From: Mesorhabditis belari
Lineage: Eukaryota > Nematoda > Chromadorea > Rhabditida > Rhabditidae
Assembly: GCA_958450365.1 (NCBI GenBank)
Contig: CAUEEP010000871.1
Coordinates: 124,001-188,000 of the forward strand
Direction: 5' to 3'
DNA length: 64,000 nt
The notes beneath the pieces were generated by a model. The model was not told the origin of the DNA and searched no databases. It worked only from the letters and a program-made list of their open reading frames with translations. Both the position numbers and the translations under genes were made by a program. Shown piece by piece: positions 11,930 through 22,200 of this stretch (positions are counted from its first letter, which is position 1; each line of letters begins with the position of its first letter).

Positions 11930-12336
11930 ATTTCACAATTTCTTATGAATCTTTTTAGACTTTGACCGTCTTTTATATGGTTTTCAAAAATTTCATTTTT
12001 TTTCCATCCCACCACTCAATTCCATTCATAAAATAGACTCCTTCCTGTTTACTTTTAAAGGGAAATTCTGAAAAGTACCGAAAGTAAATAAATATTTTGT
12101 GGACTTTCGGTGAAAATTTTTGAGAAAAGATTAATGGTCAAAGGTTGATGAATGAGAAAATTTGAGCCGATGAAGTTTCGAAGTGGTGACAAGGTGAATT
12201 TCCTGAAATTGGCCGATTGTTGTGAAATTGTGGAATGAAAATTTCAACTTTGTCAAGTAAAATAAGCTAAAAGGGTTAACTAATAGTTGATTGGTACTAG
12301 AAACATCTAAATCTGTTCACATTTACAAAATTATCG

Positions 12337-12600
12337 TAAAAACTCTAATAGAACGCCCCTTTTTTTTTTTTAACTTTTTTTTTTAAGGGGGTTTTTTTTT
12401 TTTTTTTTTTTTTTTAATTTTTATTGGGGGGGGGGGGTTTTTTTTTTTTTTCTTACAGTAGATTTTTTTTTTTCTAGCCTGTTGAAAATATATTGTTATA
12501 TCTTAAAAATCGCTCATCTCTTTAATATATGAAAAATTGTGGTGGCTACGCGACGCTCCTATGGGGGACCGTTCGATTAGAGTTTTTACGGTATAAGTAA
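12337..12600. repeat. MITE-like element with long homopolymer runs
   Basis: The ends ACTCTAATAGAACG and CGATTAGAGTTTTTACGGT are an inverted pair of the AACTCTAATAGAAC family seen also near 26170, 26705 and 62230. Its centre (12359-12475) is poly(T)/poly(G), an unusual composition that may be a sequencing or assembly artefact. Confidence 0.5.
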
Positions 12601-13238
12601 ACAAAAAAGGGCGGCGAAAAATGAATGAATGTTTCCCCAAAAAGCGTCACTGCCTGATATCTTTTTGTTCGAACCACTGATTATGGGAAAAATTGATGAA
12701 TGGATTGATCACGGTATAAATGATTGAGTCTAAATTCTGAGAAATATCAAATTCGTTTTTTTCTAGAGCATTTCACAGATCTTTTGAGAAGACTAATTAA
12801 AAAAATAGAGCTAATAAAGACCCCAATCATTCCATAAAACGAACTAAAAAGTGTAAACTAAAAAAGAATGCAGATGAAAAACATTTCAGATGAGATTTTC
12901 TAGAATCGGGTAAGTAAGTTCCTTTGTGAAAATTTTAGCTGTAAAAGTTTTTTCCTCTTGGCAAGTCACCAATCAACACAACTAAAAGACTCTTTTATTG
13001 GCTATCGTTCTTCAAATTTGATAAATGGAATAGAAGAAAAACGTGTTGAGTATTTCGAAACGAAACTTATTTCATAAGGATGACAAAGCTTTTTAGTTCG
13101 ATCTTACAAATCTAACGTATTGTTATTACTGTGTGATACTGTTTTCAAGAATTCTTTTGTGTGCTGCTACGAAAATTTATCCAATCAACAACAATGATTA
13201 ACTCAAAATGATTTCTGACTTAAAAATTCGGTGATTTT
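12601..13238. other. Intergenic; no gene seen
   Basis: AT-rich sequence downstream of the J-domain gene (which ends at 13239 on the minus strand). No ORF with support, no repeat recognised. Confidence 0.45.
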
Positions 13239-15864
13239 TTAAGCTTTTGGCGCCCATCCACGAGCCACGCAAATGATTCCCAGGTAGGATTGAAGTTTGA
13301 CGAAAAGCTCCTGCGATCCGCCCTTATCTGGATGACATTCGAGGAGTCTCTTCTTATATGCATCTTTCACCTGAAAATATATTATATAAAATGTTTCTCA
13401 TATTATCAAAATATAAATTCTAGGGCATCTCTCACCTGTTCATCGGTGGCATTACGTGAGACACCCAGAAAAGTGTAGGCTTTCTCTAGAGCCACGGTTT
13501 TCGGCAAATCGAAAATCTCCGTTGTCAGCAAATTCATCAGAGCTTGTCCGGCAAATGAGGCAACAAATCCACCGGCCAGTCCACCAATGACCGCCCCGAC
13601 CGGTCCGGCACACAGCGCTCCAAAAGCCGCACCCGCAACCCCACCACCAATCCCAGCACCCAAGCAGGCAGCCGAGTCCAGTACATCTTTTGCACATCGT
13701 TTCCCACTGATAGTCCCGTTATGCCACTTGTAGATGTTGACCCCAATCTCGTAGGCAAGGAAAACAGCAGCTAATGTGTACTGTAATTTCCTTTTAGTGA
13801 TTCTTTCACCGCTGAGCCCATATGTGGAACGAGAGCGCACACCCCGGGCACATTTGTCAAATTATCGAAAATACATCCGATAATGGCCTCTTGGGCGGCG
13901 TGTGGGATCTCCATCCAAAACGAGAGACCGATCGCTGCGGCGAGTGCCTGTTTGTTTTGTAAAATCTCCTTAGTTGTCAGCGCTTTCTCGGTGTCGAAGT
14001 GCTTGGCGATTTCCATTTGCATGTTCACGAATTTCTCGTCGACTTCTTTTTTCTCTTCTGGGGTGGCTTTCTTCAGTAAATCCTCGGCGTAGACCTTGAG
14101 CTCCTGAAAAGTAACCAATGAAAATTGTATCTATTGGGTTGGTGGAAAAGTCCTTTCGGATTTTTTGGGAGAGTACCTTAAATTTGTCCAATCTTGACGT
14201 TTTATAGCTCATCCTAAAGCTGAATTCAAGACGGATCGATTGGTAAAAACCGTTTTGAGATATCTCTTTTCTAAAGGTTTTTGCAGCTATTTTAGTAAAG
14301 GGCGGCAGAGCCAAAAAATGCCTGTTTTCACGTTTCGTTGGTTTTCCGTGCAGAAACCTAGGCTAAAAACATGTGTTTCATGATCAGCGTCAAAAATAAC
14401 CCCTAGACACCATTTTCAGAATCTTAGCAAAAATTTTTTGAAAAATATTGTCACGGGTGGAAGTCGAACCAGCGACCCTCAGATCAATAGCCTTTCCGCC
14501 GCTTTTCGCGATTTTCCTTCGTTTTTCCCCTTCTTTTTTTTGTTTTATCATTTTTTTGATGTTGTTAGAAGGCTTTTTTCAGGAATTTCGTCTCAAGTTG
14601 AATCGGAGGAGCACCAGCGACACCTGTTTTTGTATGCATTCAACCGAAAACTCAATGCTGCACAGGCTCATCGAGAGATTACTGACGTTTATGGACCCGA
14701 TTTCGTGACCGAACGAACTATCCAGAATTGGTTTCAACGATTTCGTGAAGGAAATTTCTCACTTCTCGATAATGCAAGAACAGGAAGACCATCGGAAATC
14801 GACGAAGACAAACTTGCTGATTTGGTTGAAGAAGATCCTCGACAAACGAGTCGGGAATTCGCTGAGCAAAAAAACTAGCTCTCTCTCAAATACACTTCAA
14901 GGTATGAGTTTTCAGACGGATGTCGCTCTCGAACTTTGGCTGGACCACTTTTTTTTATCGAAGCCCCAAGAATTTTATGAAAATGGAATTCATAAGCTTG
15001 TTGAGCGGTGGAAAGAAGTCTTGAATAAGAATGGCGACCATCTTGTTGATTAGTTTTTTCTTGTTTTCTGAAATTTTTGTTTGTTATTTGTTTTCTCTTT
15101 TTTTTGTTATTATGGTAAATTTTAGGGTACAACAAAAAATAGGGGAAAAACGAAGGAAAATCGCGAAAAGCGGCGGAAAGGTTATTGATCTGAGGGTCGC
15201 TGGTTCGACTTCCACCGGTGACAATATTTTTCAAAAATTTCTTGCTAAGATTCTGAAAATTTGGGTCTAGGGGTTATTTTTGACGCTGATCACGAAACAC
15301 ATGTTTTTAGCCTAGGTTTCTGCACGGAAAACCAACGAAACGTGAAAACAGCCATTTTTTGGCTCTGCCGCCCTTTACTAAAATAGCTGTAAAAACTTTT
15401 AGAAAAGAGATGAGATATCTCAAAACGGGTTTTACCAATCGATCCTTCTTGAATTCAGCTTTAGGATGAGCTATAAAACGTCAAGATTGGACAAATTTAA
15501 GGTACTCTCCCAAAAAATCCGAAAGGACTTTTCCACCAACCCAATTTGTGAGAGATACGGCAACCTAGAAAATTCAAACCGCATTCAAAACCTGACAATC
15601 TAATAGAATAACAATTGATTGTACAATTGTACAAATTTCTGCACTATTTTATAGTACTAATTTCATGTTTTAGTAGTACTTATAACGGACCTTTTTCTGC
15701 GTCAAGAGCGAGGCCATCATATTCCACACACCGGACCGAGTCCTCCCTTGACACCGCTCTTCTTCGAATTGCAAAAAGGCAAAGACTTTCATCAGATTGG
15801 CGCTCTCGCCTTGAAACAATTCGCATAGTTGTTTCACCACATTATCGTATTTGTCATCACTCAT
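13239..15864 (-). CDS. J-domain (DnaJ-like) protein with glycine-zipper membrane segment
   Basis: Four exons: 15691-15864, 13843-14103, 13436-13780 and 13239-13370, joining in frame to about 303 aa. The N-terminal half is charged and helical with no domain I recognise. Around residues 180-215 lies a Gly/Ala-rich hydrophobic stretch (GAGIGGGVAGAAFGALCAG, then GAVIGGLAGGF) typical of glycine-zipper membrane helices. The last 60 residues form a J domain: KAYTFLGVSRNATDEQVKDA and, on the last exon, KKRLLECHPDKGG with the essential HPD. Known of the family: J domains stimulate Hsp70 ATPase. A C-terminal J domain after a membrane segment recalls import-motor co-chaperones of the Tim14/Pam18 type, but that is only an analogy. 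The donor of exon 2 is ambiguous: using 13810 instead of 13843 adds 11 codons in frame but leaves a 29-nt intron, which is implausibly short. Intron 1 contains a mariner. The gene lies between the arms of IR1. Confidence 0.85.
14134..15544 (+). mobile_element. Deleted mariner with about 400-bp inverted ends
   Basis: The ends TTGGGTTGGTGGAAAAGTCC and its complement are mariner-like; the left end follows a TA dinucleotide, the right flank has TT. The inverted arms run about 390-400 bp each. The interior encodes an N-terminal HTH region (NWFQRFREGNFSLLDNARTG, about 14724-14785) and a C-terminal piece (HFFLSKPQEFYENGIHKLVE) with the catalytic middle deleted and frames shifted. Each arm holds a tRNA-like 3' half with a B-box (GGTTCGACTTCC). 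It is inserted in intron 1 of the J-domain gene. Confidence 0.9.
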
Positions 15865-16206
15865 AGTCAACGAAAATTTTCTAAAGTTTTTTAGTTAAAG
15901 GTGAAGAAAAACTCTATTATTTCAAAGGAGAATTCAAAACACTGGCTAAAAGTGTTGCAAAATAAGTCTTATATGGAAAAGCTTCGAGAATTATTGCTTA
16001 TCAGGGAAAATTTGTGACACAATGAATTGGATAATTGCTCAACTCAGCCATCAAGAAAAGCATTGATAAGTCTTTTTTTGAAAAAAAAGGGTATTCGCGT
16101 TTTTCCTGATGTAAGTTTAGTAAATCCAAGCCAAGACAAAGAATAAATCAAACACTGTTTTTTCTTAAATCAATTTTTTGTTTTCAAACGCCTATTTTTG
16201 TTTCTA

Positions 16207-16723
16207 TTGGGTTGGTGAATTGAAAACCGCGGGCTATTGTCATATGTCACAGTTTGAGCACTTTCTTCAAAAGTAACCCATTTTGGTGTCAATGGAAAAG
16301 TTGTAGAGAATCAAAAATCAAGCTTATATCCAAATTTTCAGAACGATTCAAAAACTGGTTTTCAAGAAATGTCAAATTTACGAATTTCCACAAAACTTGC
16401 ATTTTAAGCGAAACTACTAAGTGTATCTTTTTGGAAATTTGGCTATAAGCCTAATTTTTGATTCTCTACAACTTTTCTATTGACACCAGAATGGGTTTCT
16501 TTTGAAGAAAGTGCTCAAACTGGACAAACTGGGACATCTCCAGTCCTCGGTTTTTGAGTCTCACACACAAACCAAAATCCTACTACGAAAGAGGAATCCG
16601 CAAATTGCCTGTAAAATGGGCAGAAGTCGTCAATAATAATGGAAATTATTTGGAACGAATTTATGGTTTTATGTTGAATAAATTTTAGTTCAAAGTCCGG
16701 CAGTTTTCAATTCATCAACCCAA
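16207..16723. mobile_element. Mariner-derived MITE, copy 1
   Basis: 517 bp bounded by TTGGGTTGGTGAATTGAAAA and its complement, with TA on both sides. The 3' part ends like the mariner at 24486-25439, including AAATTGCCTGTAAAATGGGC. A near-identical relative of 527 bp lies at 56811-57337. The interior is an inverted pair around AGCTTATA/TATAAGCC and has no transposase. Confidence 0.9.
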
Positions 16724-17054
16724 TAACACCTATCGGAAATTCCAGAGACTGAATTTCCATAAAAGGGTCATAAAAACACCAAAAAGATGCTAAAAATTAT
16801 GCAACTAAACGAGAATATTTAAGCTGAACTTTTTCGCGAATGAGATGAATTCGCTTGAATTGTCCAACTTGTGGCTCACATCAAATGTCTTTTTTTTTCG
16901 TTCAACCCAGTTTTTCTTGTTGCTAAAATGAAATATTGAGATAAGAAACTTTATAGTTTTGCCACTTTTCTGGAATGGAAAAAAAAAAAGAAATTTTTGA
17001 AAACCTTATAAAAGACGGTCAAAGTCTAAAAAGATTCATAAGAAATTGTGAAAT

Positions 17055-17399
17055 ATGAACTTTTCTCAAATTCTAATTTTCTTTGCCTTGGTTGCTGTGT
17101 GTTTGGCGATAAGCTGTAAAACGAATGTTGATGATAATGGAGAGATTCAAATGGATGTGGGTTTGAAAGACCAAAAACCCTATGCTAAAACGTGTTCCTT
17201 TTTACTTGCTACCGTAATCTTGGCTCTATTTTTTATCCAATTTATCGACTTTTTGTATCTTTCGATATCATTTGTGAACCCTCACAGAAGGAGGTGGGAC
17301 AAATGCGACCTTTTTCGCACCTTTTTTTGCTGGAAAAGGCCTAGGAAAGGTCGTAGAGCTTCAACAATGTTTTCATACAAAACTGCGGAAAAGCGTTAA
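17055..17399 (+). CDS. Putative small secreted peptide, right-arm copy
   Basis: The frame starts MNFSQILIFFALVAVCLAIS, a clear signal-peptide profile, and continues with a short polar segment containing one Cys and a second hydrophobic stretch. A TATAAAA box at 17007-17013 sits about 48 bp upstream, which fits a real promoter. After about codon 80 the frame enters the FB1 element, so the C-terminus given is probably not the natural one. It is conserved in frame with its inverted duplicate at 11929 (-). No domain recognised. Confidence 0.35.
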   Translation: MNFSQILIFFALVAVCLAISCKTNVDDNGEIQMDVGLKDQKPYAKTCSFLLATVILALFFIQFIDFLYLSISFVNPHRRRWDKCDLFRTFFCWKRPRKGRRASTMFSYKTAEKR

Positions 17400-17593
17400 G
17401 TTGCGTAGTTTTTGCCTTTTAGCCAAATTTAACGTGTCGGCGAGGTCGGATTTGCTTTGATTTGTCGAAATTCGGAATCTACGCATACGATTCTGCAGTA
17501 TGAAAACATTTTCGAAGCTCTACGACCTTCCTAAGGCCTTTCCAGCAAAAAGCGCAAATCCCAGGTGCGCAAAAAAGGATTTGTCCCCCCCTC
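17291..17593. repeat. Foldback element FB1, shortened copy
   Basis: Same termini (GGTGGGACAAATGCGACC) and inner sequences as 11303-11694, but with deletions in both arms. It is the mirror copy within the right arm of IR1. Confidence 0.8.
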
Positions 17594-18891
17594 ACAGAAT
17601 CAGACCAAAAAGTAGATGGATTGGATAAAAAATAGAGACAAGATTACGGTAGAAAGAGAAAGAGGACACAGTTTAGAAAGGGAGAAATAATGGCAGGCAA
17701 AATAATGAAAAAACGACGACATTTTCGCTAATTAATGTTTCTCTAAGCTGTTATTACCTGTTTAAATTGAAACATTAAATTTTTATAAACGGCATTTTTA
17801 GTTTGATGACATCGACTGCAACAATGGCTGTGAGTATTGTGGACGAATGAAGCAAAGGTTTGAAAATTACCTTCAAAACTAATAGAATTCCTATAGGAGC
17901 GTCGCATAATCTAAGATTACTCTCAAACAAATGCTAATATCTCGACACCAGTACGTTTATTTCTGCGCGCTTGGGTATCAAATTAAAGTAGAGAAGATGG
18001 GCGGTTTTTTGAGGTATAAAACATATTTTTAGAATTAATCAGCGCTTAAAACAAAATGATTGAAAAATAATGAAAAATCGGCCACTTTGAAGTGATGATT
18101 GAAAAGTGAAAAGTGGTTGAAATGATTGAAAAGTGGCAAAACAAAAGCCTACAATTCAGTGGCCGTTTCTACACATTTGAGGCGTATGGCTGTGGTTGTG
18201 GAGATGATAGCATTTTTGGACCCGATGATGACAATGAAAGGATGTTGATGATTGCACGGTAAGATGAAGAGATTGGGTTATGCTTTGTGCTCACAAAATT
18301 TGTAAAGCTTTTTCTGGTGAATCAATTCCTCATTTTCTTGCGGCGAGAAAAGTGATGAACCAAGTGCGCCGGAAAGGGTGTGTTTACGAGTTTTTGAGCA
18401 CAAAGCACAACCCACAGGCTTACAATTTGTAAAAAGAATGTCATTGTCATAATGGCATTTGAATGGCTTGTTTTCTAAAATCAATCTCATTTTAGGATAT
18501 CTTCTCGCAAAACACCACCACCAACGGCTTCAATTTGCGACAAGTTTGCTGTCAAAAGGAGCTCTGTGCATAGAATCTTTATAAAATGATGTGAATTTTT
18601 AAACAAACTATTGATTTTAACGTTAATATAGCTCCCAATTGTGATTGTGATGGTAATCGATAAATTACAAAGCCCATTTCACAGCCCACAGCACAACAAA
18701 CTCAATTTGTGGCAAATTTTTTAGCTAACGGGCGTTGCACATGTATGAAATCAAACTATGAACAGTATCGTAAACGTAGAAGGTAAAATTTTAATAAAAA
18801 TTTCAAAAACACAGTGTGAAATGGCAAGATTCGATGAAGAAAATGTAAAAAACCAACAACTCCGCCAGTTAACAGAAAATTTAAATTTATT

Positions 18892-19230
18892 ACAAAGTGA
18901 ACCTGAAAATTACAAATTGTGCCATTTCTTATCATTCTCTGCCCTGCCTTTACTTGCATAGGATTTTCATGTTTTCTCATTTTCTTTCCTCTCAACAATG
19001 AACGCCTTTTTAATCCTGATGTGTACGTCTCAAAATTTCTGGTCCTAAGTTTGTTCGAGAAATTTTGGGGAAAAAGTTACGGTGATTTTTAGGGACACTT
19101 ATAAATAGCACTTTCAAACGTTTATAGAATTTTCAGAAGAAGAGATTTTAAGGTTTTTGTATGTCTTGTGGTAGATAATCCGAATTCGCATTGAAAAATG
19201 AACAATGTTATCCATTAAACGTCTATTCAA
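18892..19230. other. Intergenic; no gene seen
   Basis: A short AT-rich gap between the IR1 right arm and the stop codon of the lectin gene. Nothing recognised. Confidence 0.5.
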
Positions 19231-22200
19231 CTAGAGAACACCCAACTTCTTCTCGCAAATGTATCGATAGAAGGGATAATAGCTATTGTCCGGCCAGTTG
19301 TTCCAATAGTCAGATTGGGCACAATGGGGATCGTTGAGAATCTAAAGAAATTGTTGATGAAATCTTTCCGTTAGACTATGTATTTGAAACTAGAAAAACA
19401 AAATTCGGGAGTCGAGATCGAAATTTTTCCGCGAGAACGGAATTTCTCAGCGCTCGTCGAGCCAATTCAGATGGTTTATGTATCAAAAAATTTTAGCAGA
19501 TTTTGAGCTACTTGATAGAGATAGAAAGTTTTTGAAAAATCTCACAATTTCATAGAGAAATCGATTTCCCAAAAAGTCTCGATAAAAGTCTAGCAATTGA
19601 TTCACTGAAAACTTTTATTGAGTCTTTTTAGTTATTAGTCTTATTGAGTCTCCGTTTCTCATGAAATTCTGAGATTTTTAAAAATCTTTATATCAAGTAG
19701 CTCAAAATCTGGAGAATTTTTTGGTACATAAATCATCTAAATTGGCTCAACGAGCGCTGAGAAAAACGAAAAACAAAAAAAAGAATACGGAAATTTCCTT
19801 TTCATAGTCCCCTTTCCTTTTTAATAGTCTTATTCTCTTTTTATCAGTCCATTTCTTATTTTGCTTTTGAATTTGATTAAGGGCACTTTTAAGGTTAAAA
19901 GCTAAGCGTATTTCTTTCGAAGAACTAAATGTTCGATCCAGGAAAAGGAGAATACCGTAAATGTTGTATTAGAGCGATCATTTCTCATTTTCTGTAAGGC
20001 ATCATTTTTAAAGTTACAGCCGACTGCTTAGTCCGACTGCTTTTACTGCTTAGTTTTCGTAAATTCATTGCCATGAATTTGATTTGCACAAAATGAACAA
20101 TTTACACAAAAATGTACTTGGTGTATAGTCTTTTAGACATGTTTTAGACATGAGCTTTTAGACCTACGTTCTTTTTCAAAGCTTTTAGTCACGCTCTTTT
20201 AGATTGAAAAAGCACCTACAGTGGCGGACAATTAAATAGAACCGATGCTCCATTTGCACAAAGACCACGAATTTTCCATTATTTTCACACCCATTCAAAA
20301 AGACATTAACAGCTATTTTTTTCGATGTTATCTTAGCTTTCGATTGGCACCGCTCTTAGCTGAAAGTTCTTTCTCTGTAACTTGGTAGTTTAGGTTTTCT
20401 TCAGCCTACCCCATTATAGCGGCGACAATTAACATAACAGCTAAGATAACATCAAAAAAAAAATAGCTGTTGATGTCTTTTTGAATGGGTGTGAAAATAA
20501 TGGAAAATTCGTGGTCTTTGTGCAAATGGAGCATCGGTTCTATTTAATTGTCCGCCACTGTACCTATCTGTGTTATTTAGTTGTTTTAGTTTTTCTCATT
20601 TTAATCCTTTTGCTACAATGTTTAATATTTTTCTTTAGGTGATGGCCGAAGACATGCGCGAGACGATCATTGAGCTAATAGCTGAGCAAACGGTGAACGA
20701 ATCGAGAGACGATTTGATTGAATTTCGGGATCGTCGTGATTTCGAACAAGGATTGGACAAAAGCCTCGATGAAGAGGCACGTGATTGCGAAATCAAAGCG
20801 GACAACACAGGAAAAGGAAAGGAAAGAATTCGATGCAAAAACGAAACTGGAGATCCTTGAATACACCAAATCGAACGCAAAGAATGCTTGTCTGGATCAA
20901 GAAATGACCTTTTGGGAGAATTGAACATAAACGTCGATACAAACGTTGAAGAAATCGACGCTACAAGCGATGAGCGATCTCAGGAGCAAGAAAAAACGGC
21001 TCGATGGCGGCAGAAGGCACTTGCTGGACGCAAAAGTTGGCCAATCAATTGCCGAATGGGTTCGATCTCAACGAGATGAAAAGAGCGGCTGAGCTGCAGA
21101 ATTCTTTTGAATAAAGCGAAGAGGCGTTTTTAAATGCAGGCGCAGAAAAGCAAGAAGGCAGGGAAGGAGGGGGAAAATTGAACACAAACGTCAACACAAA
21201 CGTTAAAGAAATCGACGCTACAAGCGATGATTAGAATCTTTCCGACTTTGATGCTCATCTTGATCTTGATGGCTACCAAGGAGGTATTGAAAAATAGAGC
21301 GACCAGTCACGCAATACAACATTTACGGTATTTCTAAAATAATTACTTGGCCGATTTTTAAGTGCTACTTGAAATTCACAGTGGAATTTTGGGGTTCATT
21401 TACGGGAGCTCACAAATTCTTAATATGTGCGCACTCACCGTGTAGACCGAATTGCAACCTTTCCCTTTGTAGTAATCGACGGGACTCGAGTCATACCATG
21501 CATATTGTCCACCACACGTCAAACCGACAATCGCTTGCTCATATTGACAGGTGTTCGCCGGAAGATTCGTCGCGATTTGTTCTAAATAGATTGTCGAATT
21601 TGATGCTTGATGCTTCCAAAAAAAACATCAAGAGCTAGGTTTCCAAGAGTAAAGTCGAAAAACGACTTAAAAATCAAAAATGAAATAGATCAAAATCAAA
21701 AAACGGTTTAAAAATAGATAATCTGACTTTTCAAAAAAGTGTACTCGTCATCCGAGTGAATCGACGCCAAATGGGCATTCATTTTCTGGCAAGCAGACTC
21801 GGCTTGTCCCACCGAGTACCTGCTCGATTTGTCGGTGACTTGCTGATTCTAGAAATTCGCGTCATGTGTTAATTCAGAAAAATTTACATACGAAGAAATA
21901 GTAGCAGTTTCCATCGTAGTACTCCCAACCATCAGTGCAATCTAAAAATGGTATTGCTTTTGATTTGATATCTGATGATTGCTTGTGGGTTTCTAGTTGC
22001 TAGCTTCTAGTTGCTAGCTTCTAGTTTCTAGCTTCTAGTTGCTAGCTTCTAGTTGCTAGCTTCTAGTTGCTAGCTTCTAGTTGCTAGTTTCTAGTTTCTA
22101 GTTTCTAGTTGCTAGTTTCTAGTTGCTAGTTTCTAGTTTTACAAAGTAATTTCTTGTAGTTAATCGAAATGAAACTTGAAAAACTTTTATTTAAGTTTTG

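Larger units (their letters stand above)
10037..12004. repeat. Long inverted repeat IR1, left arm
   Basis: Matches the reverse complement of 16972-18891 along most of its length. Shared features are the open frame starting at 10439 (copy at 18490 on the minus strand), the FB1 element at 11303-11694 and the small secreted-peptide frame at 11929 (-). The arms point the peptide frame inward, toward the J-domain gene between them. Divergence is modest: scattered substitutions and short indels. Confidence 0.9.
16972..18891. repeat. Long inverted repeat IR1, right arm
   Basis: Reverse-complement partner of 10037-12004, separated from it by about 5 kb. Differences include a C-to-T change that creates a stop in the antisense copy of the 10439 ORF at 18278, and deletions within its FB1 element. 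Confidence 0.9.

Noticed and set aside
13781..13809. 29-nt intron in the J-domain gene
   Set aside because: Too short for known nematode splicing; the 62-nt alternative from 13842 uses the same acceptor and keeps the frame.
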